In this document: piece by piece, positions 36,191-46,178 of the stretch
Numbering within the stretch: the first letter of the stretch is position 1
Layout of the letters: every line of letters starts with the position of its first letter
NCBI GenBank assembly: GCA_022575985.1
Contig: JAKSXM010000247.1
Span: 1,263,501 to 1,327,500 of the forward strand
Direction: 5' to 3'
Length of the DNA: 64,000 nucleotides
DNA from: Anagrus nilaparvatae
Taxonomy: Eukaryota; Arthropoda; Insecta; Hymenoptera; Mymaridae
Program-made: the position numbers and the translations under genes
Notes under the pieces: model-generated
What the model was told of the DNA's origin: nothing
What the model saw: the letters and a program-made list of their open reading frames with translations, nothing else
The model's database searches: none

Positions 36191-37489
36191 TTAATAATAA
36201 TTATAATTGTTTTATATTAGATTTTAGTTAAACGGTGTCACATGGCGTTTTTTTTATAATTTTGAATATTCGCCGTCTCTCTTACTCTCTCTCTCTCTCT
36301 CTTATTTATACTTATCTTTATATTGAAATTGTATGTGCGTCGTCGTCGTTATTATTTTTATTATAGTATTATTATTTATCTGTACATTTTTGTAAAATTA
36401 AAATATAGCGCGTAACTCACCCTTTGATGTTTTGTAAATAAATATTGTCTTCTTTAAATTATTTAATAAATTAACGATACTGGTGAGTTACACTTTAATT
36501 ATTTGTTTTCAATTATTTTTGAATTAATAGACTTTACCTGATTCCCTTTTATCAAAATAGGTATATGGGTAAGTCTCTATAGGTAATTTAGTATTCATAC
36601 TTTATTACTTTCTTTTATTTTAGTTTCTCGCGTTAATATCAGAAGAACCTCCTGATACCCGTTATAGTATTTTGGAAATATATTTGCGCTATATTTCCTT
36701 AATACGGACCCCCTTTTTACTTGTTATAATAAAGGAGTCCTTAGTCATTTTAATAAGTTGACACTCTTTATTATAATAAGTCTCATGACTCTAAATTTAT
36801 TAATTATATTTTTTTTTATAATTGTTGTAGAGGAATTTTACACATTATAAAAAAAATAATAAAATAATTACCTGCACTGAGTTCCATTTTGACAGCTTAA
36901 TGTAGGATTTGATTATGAAGATTTTCTAAAATAAATAAGGTAAATAAAAATGTTAAAATTGAACTTGTTGATTTTAAATTTCAAAACGTTAGTAAAAATA
37001 TTTTTATGACAAGCCCCAAAAGCAAATATTTTTCTAATATTGCATACTCAGCTAGGTTGCCATTATTCCTTTGGTTGAAAATTTAACCAATCCCAAATTG
37101 TTAAAAGTTCTAATGAAGCAATCTGCTAGTATCCATGTAAAGTCTTCGCCAAAATTAAAAAATTGCACATAAGTTTAGAAGAGTTCCTAAGAGTTAGTAT
37201 TTAAATTTAGATTAATTCATTTTTTTTATTTCAACAAATTAAAAAAACATTGCCGAGGTATTTTTTTTTTTTTGGTAGGAAGTGTAGAAATGCATTAAAC
37301 ATACTGTTCAGCATCTGAACTGACAGTTATTTGTGAATCAACCTTATCTTGTTATACCCACCAGAATTTCACATTACTTCAGGAGAGGTTCAAGGCCATT
37401 TAGTTCCATTCGTGAACTTCGTCATTTGACTTGCATCCTGTGACTTGTCAGTCTATTAAAAGAATCAGATAATCATAAATCGGCAGTCA
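36191..37489. other. AT-rich intergenic sequence, possible decayed LTR-element interior
   Basis: No coding region seen. A CT microsatellite is at 36275-36303. The phrase GTGAGTTACA (36483) and its inverse TAACTCACC (36413) lie about 70 bp apart. Because a BEL/Pao integrase tail follows at 37490, parts of this stretch may be remains of the same element, but I cannot identify LTRs. Confidence 0.4.
36275..36303 (+). repeat. (CT)n microsatellite
   Basis: CT-rich tract, about 14 units with one interruption. Confidence 0.85.
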
Positions 37490-38033
37490 CTACTTTCACA
37501 ACAAATAAAGGTGTTGATTGGCATTTCATCCCCCCTCGGGTGCCTAATTTTGGTGGATTATGGGAAGCAACCGTAAAACAATTTAAAAATCATTTTAAAC
37601 GAGTCATGTCAAATTCTTTATTAACTTTCGAACAGCTTAATACGTTTTCCATTTCAGTTGAAGCAATTTTAAACTCTAGACCATTGACACCATTGACTCC
37701 AAATGATCTTGCAGCACTTCGTCCAGGTAATTTTTTAATCGGTGCACCTATGATTGCTATTCCTAAGAGCAACATGTGCAATGTGCCAGGTAATAGTTTA
37801 TCTGTTTGGCAATTGGTTTCTAAACCAAAAAAATGTTTCTGGGGTCGCCAGAATAAAGAACATGACGTAAAAGGAGGGCAACAGATTTCAAGTTAGAGAA
37901 AAACAGTTTATTAAGGAAGACCATTTGTCTTTAATGAAATTGCCGCTGGGCCGATTAATAAAAACTCATCCAGGTGCTGACAAAGTCATAAGAACAGCCA
38001 CTATCAAGACTTTCTCTGGCGAATTTAAATAAC
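37490..38033 (+). pseudogene. BEL/Pao LTR retrotransposon pol fragment (integrase C-terminus)
   Basis: The frame opens in DWHFIPPRVPNFGGLWEATV and continues KQFKNHFKRVMSNSLLTFEQ, LNTF.. and EAILNSRPLTPLTPNDLAAL, then RPGNFLIGAP and SVWQLVSKPKKCFWGR. These are the hallmark end-of-integrase motifs of BEL/Pao polyproteins. After a frame shift near 37860-37910, a second piece, LPLGRLIKTHPGADKVIRTA then TIKTFSGEFK, ends at TAA (38031-38033). Part of the expected linker is missing, so the copy is broken. No catalytic integrase residues, reverse transcriptase or gag remain. A possible polypurine tract (GGGGAAGG near 38133) follows. Confidence 0.85.
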
Positions 38034-38471
38034 CAACGTCCAGAATTGCAGTGTTACCAATAAACGATTAAACTATTGCCATTAAAAACTGTTTAACAAA
38101 AAAATTTAGTTGATCGTGGCCTCTCAACCTGGGGAAGGTTTATCTGCAATCACGTGTTTTATTTTTAATTTTATTTTAAGGGCAATTTATAGTCCTTGAT
38201 TTTATTTAATACATTGTTATTTCTATTTGTAAAAATATTTTCATGATTGATATTTCTTAGCCATTTATAAGTTCTCTAGTATCTCACAACATTTTTTAGT
38301 AATTCATGATTGTAACTATAATTAAAACATTTTTAAGTACTATCAATTAGCATAAAATAAACAGATTATATGCCACCGATCGAAAAAACCAGTAGTCACA
38401 TTAGGCATCTGTTTCATCCGTTTATACGTTTCTAATTAAGTACTAATATTTACAATAGATAAATTTAAAAA
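38034..38471. other. BEL/Pao 3' remnant and AT-rich sequence
   Basis: Includes ACCTGGGGAAGG at about 38129, a candidate polypurine tract. No LTR pair was recognised and no gene is seen. Confidence 0.4.
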
Positions 38472-38545
38472 AGAGCCTCGGTAGCTCTATGGTTAGGGCG
38501 TTGGACTTCGGAAGGTTCGCGGTTCGATTCCCGGCTATATCAGCA
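38472..38545 (+). repeat. tRNA-derived SINE-like head (degenerate tRNA)
   Basis: The sequence reads like a tRNA. There is an A-box region (GGTAGCTCTATGGTTAGGG), an anticodon-arm-like TTGGACTTCGGA (the loop would give TCG, arginine) and a perfect B box GGTTCGATTCC at 38521-38531. Relative to an intact tRNA, the 3' half of the anticodon stem has lost a few bases and the acceptor stem does not pair. It is therefore not a functional tRNA gene; a SINE promoter or pseudo-tRNA is more likely. Confidence 0.65.
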
Positions 38546-38611
38546 TTAAGTTTTTTTCTTAGCGAAAAATGCTTGATGTTTTTCTACCTTGGGTTCTAGG
38601 ATTGAGCCAAA

Positions 38612-39495
38612 AAAAACGCTGCCAAGTAATTGGCACTATGGTTCCTCATTAGCAATAACAAAATGTTCTTAATGGTCTAATTTACCTAACAAAGTATAAT
38701 GTCATAAGAAAAACTAAGAATGATCTTTGAATGATCTTATCCTTGATACTGTTAGTTTAACATCTCATGAAAAAAATTAGGTTTTTTACATAAAAAAAAG
38801 GAGATTTTTCTACACTAGTACATAATCTTCTTTTATGATAATTATGTCTGCTGGACAGTTTTTGGTGTAGCTGGTGTAGTTATATCTTGAAATAATTACA
38901 CCAGCTATAGGATTAACGAAAAAATTTTTGATATGTTTAAATTGAGGAATAAAAATGATACCTAGTAAAAACTTTAATTCTAGATATTAGTAATTTCATA
39001 GAAATAAATTAAGTACTACGTCCAAAAAGAAAAAGATTCATATATTGTCATTTATGAGTGTTCTTTTAATTTTTTTTATGCAAAAAATTTTGAAAAAAAA
39101 AATTTCGAAAAATTACGTATCAGATAGAGAAATCCTTTACAAACGATTCTAGATACTCGTACTTTCATAGGAAAAAATTAAGTATTACGTCCTAAAATAA
39201 AAAAAATTTTGGCGTTTTTTGTATTTTTTGGCGACAAAAATTTTGAAAAAATTAAGTATTAGGTCCAAATAATTACTATAAATGATATTTCTAAAACTAG
39301 TACTTCCACAAAAATAAATTAAGTACTGCATCCATAAAGAAAAAAAAAATAGGTATTTCTTGTATTTTTTGGTGTAAAAAATTTTGAGAAAAAAATTTTC
39401 AAAAATTAGATATCAGATTCGAGATATCGAGTAAAAACTATACTTTCAAATATAAGTACTTTCGTAGAAATAAATGAGGTATTACATCCAAATTA
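38612..39495 (+). repeat. Long AT-rich dispersed repeat, copy 1
   Basis: Starts ACGCTGCCAAGTAATTGGCA, includes GTGTAGCTGGTGTAGTTATA and repeated AAATTAAGTACTACGTCC-type phrases, and ends near GAAATAAATGAGGTATTA. The same order of blocks occurs again at 43318-44945 in the same orientation, split by about 770 bp of other sequence. No coding capacity. Confidence 0.8.
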
Positions 39496-39590
39496 AAAAA
39501 AAAAAAAAGTAGTTTTAGATTTTTTGATGAAAAAGATTTTGAAAAAAAAATTGGGTCTTAATTCCATAATGGTTGTGAAATTTCAAAGGT

Positions 39591-39603
<13 letters not shown>

Positions 39604-39654
<51 letters not shown>
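39604..39654 (+). repeat. (CA)n microsatellite
   Basis: Uninterrupted dinucleotide run of about 25 units, flanked by CATA units. Confidence 0.95.
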
Positions 39655-39660
<6 letters not shown>

Positions 39661-39777
39661 GACTTTTTTTAAAAACAGGTTTTTTAGCTTCCTGGGGTCC
39701 CAAAACGTGCTTATATGCCAAAAAATAGAAAATCAAATTTTGACCTAACACAATGGTTCCTCTTTGAGGAACCAAAA

Positions 39778-39870
39778 TTTAGCTTGGCAGGGGGGGGGAT
39801 AAAAAGTGACGTTTTTAGTTGGGGAGTGAAATGGACTTACAAGGGGAGTTCAATACATTTGGAACACCGA
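39778..39870 (+). repeat. Fragment of the AACATGTTCCATG repeat family
   Basis: Contains CTTGGCAGGGGGGGGGATAA, AAAGTGACGTTTTTAG and GTGAAATGGACTTAC, the same order as in the inverse copy at 51163-51437. The family ends are missing. Confidence 0.6.
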
Positions 39871-40944
39871 ATTACACCAAATGGTTATGGATGAGTTTGT
39901 TATGTTGAAAAAACATGCCGAATACCCTCCGTTCCTTCCAATGGGCCTTCTGGGCCTAGAAACGCAGGGCTCAATGTTATAAAATAGGATTTTTTGGTAA
40001 TTTTCAAAGAAACGCCAAAACCTCGCAAGTTAACCAAAACTCTTCTGGATGGTCTCATTTTTTTGGTTTGCTTATATGCCTAAAAATCAAAAATCAAAAT
40101 TTGACCCATCACAATGGTTCCTCTATAAGGAACCAAAATATATGGTTTAAAAACCAGAAATTAAGAAAAAAAGGGATCAATAATTATTATAAAAATAAAC
40201 TGCCATGTTGCATTGCTTTTTTAAGAAAGTGGAAAAAAAAACAATTCAAATCTTTTTCAGTAATTTTTTCATTTAATTATAAAGTGAACAAAATTACAAA
40301 TCAATGGTTAAGAACAAGGTAGTGAGATAAATTTCTTTTTACATTTAAACTTTTTAATTTTTAACGTATTTTAAAATTACATTGATTAACTTAGTTCAAT
40401 GACAAAACAAATCGTGGTAACAAAAAAATCGTTAAATTAATTATATCGATTTCAGCTGAAGGTTTAACATTTTTTTAAATATAAAAATTACACTTTTTTA
40501 TAATATTTATAAAAATTTCTCTGTAAACTGTCATTAAAACCAATAACAAATAAATTTTAAATCTACACTTTCAATGTTACATTCAAATAATTACAATAAT
40601 TTAAATTTAAAAGAAATATTTTAGAATTAGTATAAGAAAAAGAAAGTTATATTTAACAATTGCTTTAAATAATTAAAAACTTGTTTAAATTTTAAAATTA
40701 CGTAATTAAAATATGTCCAACTTAAAATTTTAAGTTCCTATAAAATTAAAATTTGAAGCAAAAATTAAAGAATATTAAATTTTTATCTATACAAAACTTT
40801 TTGCGTTTAAAAATAAATAAAATAAAAACACTATTTGAAATTAATGTTTCAAAATTTAATAATTTAATACTTTCAAGTTTATTTATTCAAAATAAATTGA
40901 AAAAAATTGTAAATTTAAAAAGTAAAAGATAAAATTAAATTGAA

Positions 40945-42804
40945 CTAATGGAAGAAATTAAACTTAAAAAATTTGAATTTAAACTTACGAAATTTGAAAT
41001 TAAATTTACGCTTCGAATGCAAAGGAAGAACGCGTGATTTCATCTTGCTTATCACTTTTCTGATAAAGTAAAAATAAAATAACTCCGATAAAAATGCAAT
41101 ACTTGCCAAACTCAATCCTATAACCAATTCATAAAAAAGAACTTTTAATAGCACATCCTGATCTACTTCGAGATCCTGATTCTTTGTTGACTCCATTCTC
41201 GCTACTTTGTATTCCGATTCCCATTTTTTATCCAAACCAGTTTCTGTTACCCACCGATTTAATTTAACGTGTTTTTCAATTAAATGATAGTATTGCCACC
41301 CAAAGTCCATGTACATGCTAAAACATGGCAAATTTAAATCGACTTTTGTAAATATTTCTTTTCCATACTTTATTGTTGCCAAATAAATCGCTTGATCAGC
41401 ATGGAGTTCCTTTAATACAATTATTTCATTTCTACCCGGTTTAATAACTTCATCGTAACTCTTCATTTTAATATTTTTTGCTAGCATTTTAACATCTCCA
41501 GAAAGATTTTTATAAGTAGAAATTGTTGCAGTTTGTACTCCTGTTATTGAAACATTTTTCTGTATAACATCTTTTACAGATTCAATCAGTGGGTATTCAT
41601 ATGAAATAAGTTCAAATTGCGTTAATTCTGAAATTAAATCATCTCCATAAAATAAAGAAAACATAATAATTGAGAAGTAAATTATTTTAGAACGCATGCA
41701 TCGAGGAGTTATATTTCCTACCGATAAAATAATAGCAAAAATATTTAAAATTGTCCACTCGGAGCTATCAAGTCTCAGAAAATGCGCTGTTAAATAAATT
41801 ACTAGCAAAGTTACAGAGAAAAGCATTAAATGAAAAATATTTTCGACAAAAAGATATTCACTTTTGTTACACAATGGAACCAATGCCACATATTTTTCAG
41901 AATACTGGAAGGAATATGTTGTGTACATATTTATATGAGAAGTATCTTCAATATTTGCTAAAAGTATCATCTTTTCACCAGAAAGAAATTGTGGAATTGG
42001 AATAAATGAGGTGGTGGCATTAAGAGATTCTTCAAAGCATTTGTAAACTTTGTACAGTCGCAGATTAGCATTAAATTTTGCTGGTAACCCATAGTTATTC
42101 GTATATAAAACGGGCCAATTATGCACACCGACTTTCAAACTAAACTTATGTAGATTTTTCAACTTGTCTGGGAAGAAATTTATCTTAGAAGAAACTTTCT
42201 GCACATTTTTGATGCTAGGAGCGTTGTAAGGATTTGCGTAAAAAACGTTGAAGAATTGGTTTGAATTTATCTCAATTATTGTCGTATCAATGAACCCACA
42301 TTCCAGTGCGTAATTCATTATCGCTTGTTTTTCGTTGCTGGAAAAGTTACTATAAAATATCAACAACAATATTTTTGTTTTACTCCCAAGCAATAAAGTG
42401 AATAATAAATTACGAATCAATTCTAATACGCTTTTGTAAGTAATTTGATTTCTATTGTCATTGTCACTGAAAGCAAAAACATGCAATGGTGCAGCAGCTC
42501 GACGATTATAACAAAAGTTTCCATCTGTATAAGCTTTTGGATTCCCAGATTTAAATATTTCTGATGGGGCAAAATATATGAAATTAGGAAAATTATTTAT
42601 ATTAACTCCAGTTGTTGGAACATACTTTCCCAAAGCCTTAGACATTGATTCATGTTGCTTAAAATTTGCAGAACTTGAATTGCTCGTATAAAGCATAACC
42701 TCATCAGGTTTCACTTCATCAAGAACCTGAGTTATTATCATGTTGATAATGTCAGAACCAACAAAAGGTAAGAAACAAAACAATAAAATTACTATAGTTT
42801 TCAT
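40945..42804 (-). CDS. Ionotropic-receptor-like chemosensory protein (divergent IR, 619 aa)
   Basis: A single long exon with an ATG at 42802-42804. Residues 1-18 form a clear signal peptide, followed by an extracellular domain (about 20-320). A first membrane helix (about 322-344), a short pore-loop-like stretch (about 350-362), a second helix (about 372-389) and a ligand-lobe segment (about 395-548) follow. A third helix lies at about 555-581, then a short cytoplasmic tail. The segment DFGWQYYHLIEKHVKLNRWV-TETGLDKKW (about 500-528) fits the S2 lobe of insect ionotropic receptors (family pattern GW-x-x-x-x-x-x-x-I..GL-x-x-KW). IRs are ligand-gated cation channels related to ionotropic glutamate receptors and serve smell, taste or other senses. 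Canonical glutamate-binding residues are not evident, as usual in divergent IRs. Overall architecture is certain; receptor subclass and ligand are not. The last 25 residues are a Phe/Lys-rich low-complexity tail. Confidence 0.8.
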   Translation of the reverse strand: MKTIVILLFCFLPFVGSDIINMIITQVLDEVKPDEVMLYTSNSSSANFKQHESMSKALGKYVPTTGVNINNFPNFIYFAPSEIFKSGNPKAYTDGNFCYNRRAAAPLHVFAFSDNDNRNQITYKSVLELIRNLLFTLLLGSKTKILLLIFYSNFSSNEKQAIMNYALECGFIDTTIIEINSNQFFNVFYANPYNAPSIKNVQKVSSKINFFPDKLKNLHKFSLKVGVHNWPVLYTNNYGLPAKFNANLRLYKVYKCFEESLNATTSFIPIPQFLSGEKMILLANIEDTSHINMYTTYSFQYSEKYVALVPLCNKSEYLFVENIFHLMLFSVTLLVIYLTAHFLRLDSSEWTILNIFAIILSVGNITPRCMRSKIIYFSIIMFSLFYGDDLISELTQFELISYEYPLIESVKDVIQKNVSITGVQTATISTYKNLSGDVKMLAKNIKMKSYDEVIKPGRNEIIVLKELHADQAIYLATIKYGKEIFTKVDLNLPCFSMYMDFGWQYYHLIEKHVKLNRWVTETGLDKKWESEYKVARMESTKNQDLEVDQDVLLKVLFYELVIGLSLASIAFLSELFYFYFIRKVISKMKSRVLPLHSKRKFNFKFRKFKFKFFKFNFFH

Positions 42805-43317
42805 TTTTTCAAATACTCACCAGCTATAAAATAGTAATCAAATAATTTAGGATACAAAAAATTTGAGCTATTTTTGACCAATATAACTGAGTAACTAAAA
42901 GTAAAACTGTAACAACAAAATATTTTGTTCAAAAAATAGATAATTTTGTTAGTAAACTTAGCAACCAGTTTATACAAACAAAAATTGTCAATAATTGTTA
43001 AAAAATGACGAAACACATAATAGGTTCAAGTTTTTTTTACGTCAATAATTTTTGTATTGAATGCTTTTTAATATGGCTTTGCGTTGATCAGATAAGAACT
43101 AATGACAGCAGCGATTTACACAAAGATAAAAAAAATTTTAAGAACAAAACAGCCCTGAAATAATTTTAAACAGCAAAAAAAAAATTTATTTTGCTTTTTA
43201 TTTACTATAAACTTGTTGTTGTTAAAATCATAAATAAATATAATGTTATTTTCGATTTTGTAATTACATGATTTACATTTATATAGTTCGTTATGCATAT
43301 GTACTTAGAAACTAAAT
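42805..43317. promoter_or_regulatory. Upstream region of the receptor-like gene
   Basis: AT-rich sequence upstream (in minus-strand sense) of the IR-like start codon. Short minus-strand frames (42801-43016 and 43116-43298) are low-complexity and have no motif. The promoter is presumably here but cannot be pinpointed. Confidence 0.3.
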
Positions 43318-44945
43318 TAAAAAACGCTGCCAAGTAATTGGCACTATAGTTCCTCATTAGCAATAACAAAATGTTCTTAATGGTCTATTTTACCTAACAA
43401 AGTATAATGTCATAAGAAAAACTAAGAATGATCTTTTCCTTGATACTGTTAGTTTAACATCTCATGGAAAAAATTTAGGTTTTTTACATAAAAAAAAAAG
43501 ATTTTTCTACACTAGTACATAATCTTCTTTTATGATAATTATGTCTGCTAGACAGTTTTTGGTGTAGCTGGTGTAGTTATATTGAAGAAATAATTACACC
43601 AGCTACAGGAATAAAGAAAAAATTTTTACTATGTTTAAATTGAGGAATAAAAATGATACCAATAATAGTAAATAAAAATTTAAAGTATCAAAATTTATTA
43701 AAATTTGTTAGGTAAATTTTTTTGTAACTGTTTATACAAACAATTTTAAAATAAATTTTCAGGAACAAAATTTCCTTGCTGTAAAACAAAATTGATTTTT
43801 TTTATTTAATAAGTTTTTGTTCGATTTTGTAATTACATTATTTACATTTTGTTCATCATGTTCCCAGTGTTTAGTATTTCCGTATATTCTAAATAATTTT
43901 TAAATAATTACTAAATTTACAAAATATTTAGAAGTCAAAAAAAATTATTTATTTTTTATGTCATGTATTTATTTTTTTTTTTATCATTCTACACTGAAAA
44001 ATAAATCCACTTGTAGAATTTCGCTTGTAAAAGGCAAAACTTTTTTTTTCAAATTAAACGTTTGCAAATTGACTTGAAATATAAAGAAAATTAAAAATAC
44101 CCTGCCAACTAGCTGGCACTAAGGTTCCTCAAACAATGATCTTAATACATTAATATGCCACTGATATCACCGATTACAAGCATGTATTCATACATACATT
44201 TCTATTAACTTTTAAAAGTATTTTTTTATTGATCAAAAATTTTGGAACTAATTTTCAAATTAACAATTAGATTCGATATATCGAGTAGAAACCATATTTT
44301 CAAATATAAGTAATTTAATGGAACTAATTGAAGTATTGCACCCAAAAAAAAAAATTTGGCTGTTTTTTTAATTTTTTTTTTTTTTAATTTTTAGAAAAAA
44401 AATTTGAAAAAATTCGGTATCAGATCAAAATACCTAGTAAAAAAGTTAATTCTAGATATTAGTAATTTCATAGAAATAAATTAAGTGCTACGTCCAAAAA
44501 AAAAAAAAATTATGGTATTTTTTTAATTATTTTATGTAAAAAATTTTGAAAAAAAAAATTTTTTTTAAATTACTTATCAGATGGAGAAATCCTTTACAAA
44601 CGATTCTAGATACTCCTACTTTCATAGGAAAAAATTAAGTATTACGACCTAAAATAAAAAAAATTTTGGCGTTTTTTGTATTTTTTGGCGACAAAAATTT
44701 TGAAAAAATTAAGTATCAGGTCCAAAAAATTACTATGAATGATATTTCTAAAACTAGTACTTCCACAGAAATAAATTAAGTACTGCATCCATAAAGAAAA
44801 AAAAAATAGGTATTTCTTGTATTTTTTGGTGAAAAAAATTTTGAGAAAAAAATTTTCAAAAAATTAGTCATCAGATTCGAGATATCGAGTAAAAACTATA
44901 CTTTCAAATATAAGTACTTTCGTGGAAATAAATGAGGTATTAAAT
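43318..44945 (+). repeat. Long AT-rich dispersed repeat, copy 2 (split)
   Basis: The block at 43318-43660 matches 38612-38950, and the block at about 44425-44945 matches 38950-39495. Both are in the same orientation and nearly identical by eye. The 770 bp between them includes CTGCCAACTAGCTGGCACTA near 44104, a diverged relative of the repeat's own start, and a CACTGAAAAAT MITE-like end near 43993. So a second unit has been inserted or recombined into this copy. Confidence 0.75.
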
Positions 44946-46178
44946 AAAAATAGTGCAGGGGGTGATTGCATGGGCAGTTGTTAATGACCTCTTTCACAAC
45001 ATCCGTATGGAAGTTTAAGATGGAGGTTAAACAAATACCAATACCAATAGCAATACAATTTTGGAAATTTTGAAAAAATTTTGGCACTAAAAATAAGTAA
45101 AGCAAAGCAATGTAGACTGACGGATTTTCTATAACCTAAATAATTTAGATTTACAAAAAAAAAACTAAAATTGCAAGAACAAAATGAAAAGTATAATATC
45201 AAAAAAAATATATACAAAAAAAAATTTAAACATACCTGCTTATCATTATTAAGAACTTAATATCATTAAGTAAGCAGTTCCAAGTCTACAAAAAATACGA
45301 GGAAAAATTTTTTTTTACTTGTTCCCCAAACCTCTATCTAGAGACCACCTCCTCATAGCGATCGTTTATAGCCAGTCTAAATGGTGGTCGGTATTAAGAG
45401 GTTCGATTGTATATTAAATATAAATTTAAAAATTACTTCCTACCTTGTCTAACGACATTGAACTATATTATGAGATAATAACTCTAAATACCCTAAAAAA
45501 CTTGAGGTAACACTTATTCTTGTTTATAATTTCCAATTTGGTAATCATTTACTTTCGAGCGTTCGATGATAGATCCAAACATAGATGACCAAATATTTTG
45601 TTAATTTGGCAATTGAAAATACATTTTTTCCAAATCTTTAGGACACTTTATAACCCAGAGTTACAGCAGAATCACACAAACAAAAAAATTTACGTTATGG
45701 ATAGAAAAATCAATTATATTTACAAAAGAAAATGCACCAACGAATTATCGTTGGTGATATAGGTAAGAAATTCTGTACTAAATAACTAAGATATAAATCA
45801 ATACTGATAAGTAATAATTAATTAAGAAATATAGTTTCATAGTCAAATAATTATCAATAGTCTGAAAAATGTGTTTGAATATACTTTTTTTAAATTGGAA
45901 AAATTATACGAGAGGTCGGAAATTCAAGGAGGAGATTACTAATTTAATCAATACAAACAATCAAGAATATTTACATTATCACTTATAATCACTTATAATT
46001 ATTTATAAATTAATTTTATTAAATATCTAATCTGAAATGCAATAAATCATATATGCATAATATGATAAAAATGTAAATACATAATTAATTGAATTCAGTA
46101 CTCTACAACTGTTTGATAAAAACTATTATTGTTTTTTTATTGTTTTTATTATCGTTCTTAGAGTATTATTTTTAAAGA
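44946..46178. other. AT-rich intergenic region upstream of Tret1-like gene B
   Basis: No gene recognised. The minus-strand open frames between 44896 and 45217 overlap each other in different frames and carry no motif. The promoter of gene B should lie in the last part. Confidence 0.45.

Larger units (their letters stand above)
39496..40944. other. Repeat-rich spacer downstream of the receptor-like gene
   Basis: Contains a CA microsatellite (39604-39654) and a pair of direct repeats of about 80 bp (39705-39778 and 40067-40140). Each direct repeat ends in a small hairpin (GGTTCCTCTTTGAGGAACC and GGTTCCTCTATAAGGAACC). Between them is a fragment of the AACATGTTCCATG family (39778-39870) starting AGCTTGGCAGGGGGGGGGAT. 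From 40330 to 40944 the sequence is plain AT-rich and includes the 3' flank of the minus-strand receptor gene. Confidence 0.6.

Noticed and set aside
36400..38160. Complete BEL/Pao element with LTRs
   Set aside because: Only the integrase C-terminus is readable. Sequences around 36410-36490 and 38130-38200 do not match each other, so no LTR pair can be claimed.
38472..38545. Functional tRNA-Arg gene
   Set aside because: The B box is perfect, but the anticodon stem is truncated and the acceptor and T stems do not pair properly. Called a tRNA-like SINE head instead.
39524..39775. Frames with long Thr-His or Cys-Val runs
   Set aside because: Translation of the CA microsatellite on the two strands.
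41751..42005. 84-codon + strand frame
   Set aside because: Antisense shadow of the ionotropic-receptor-like exon.
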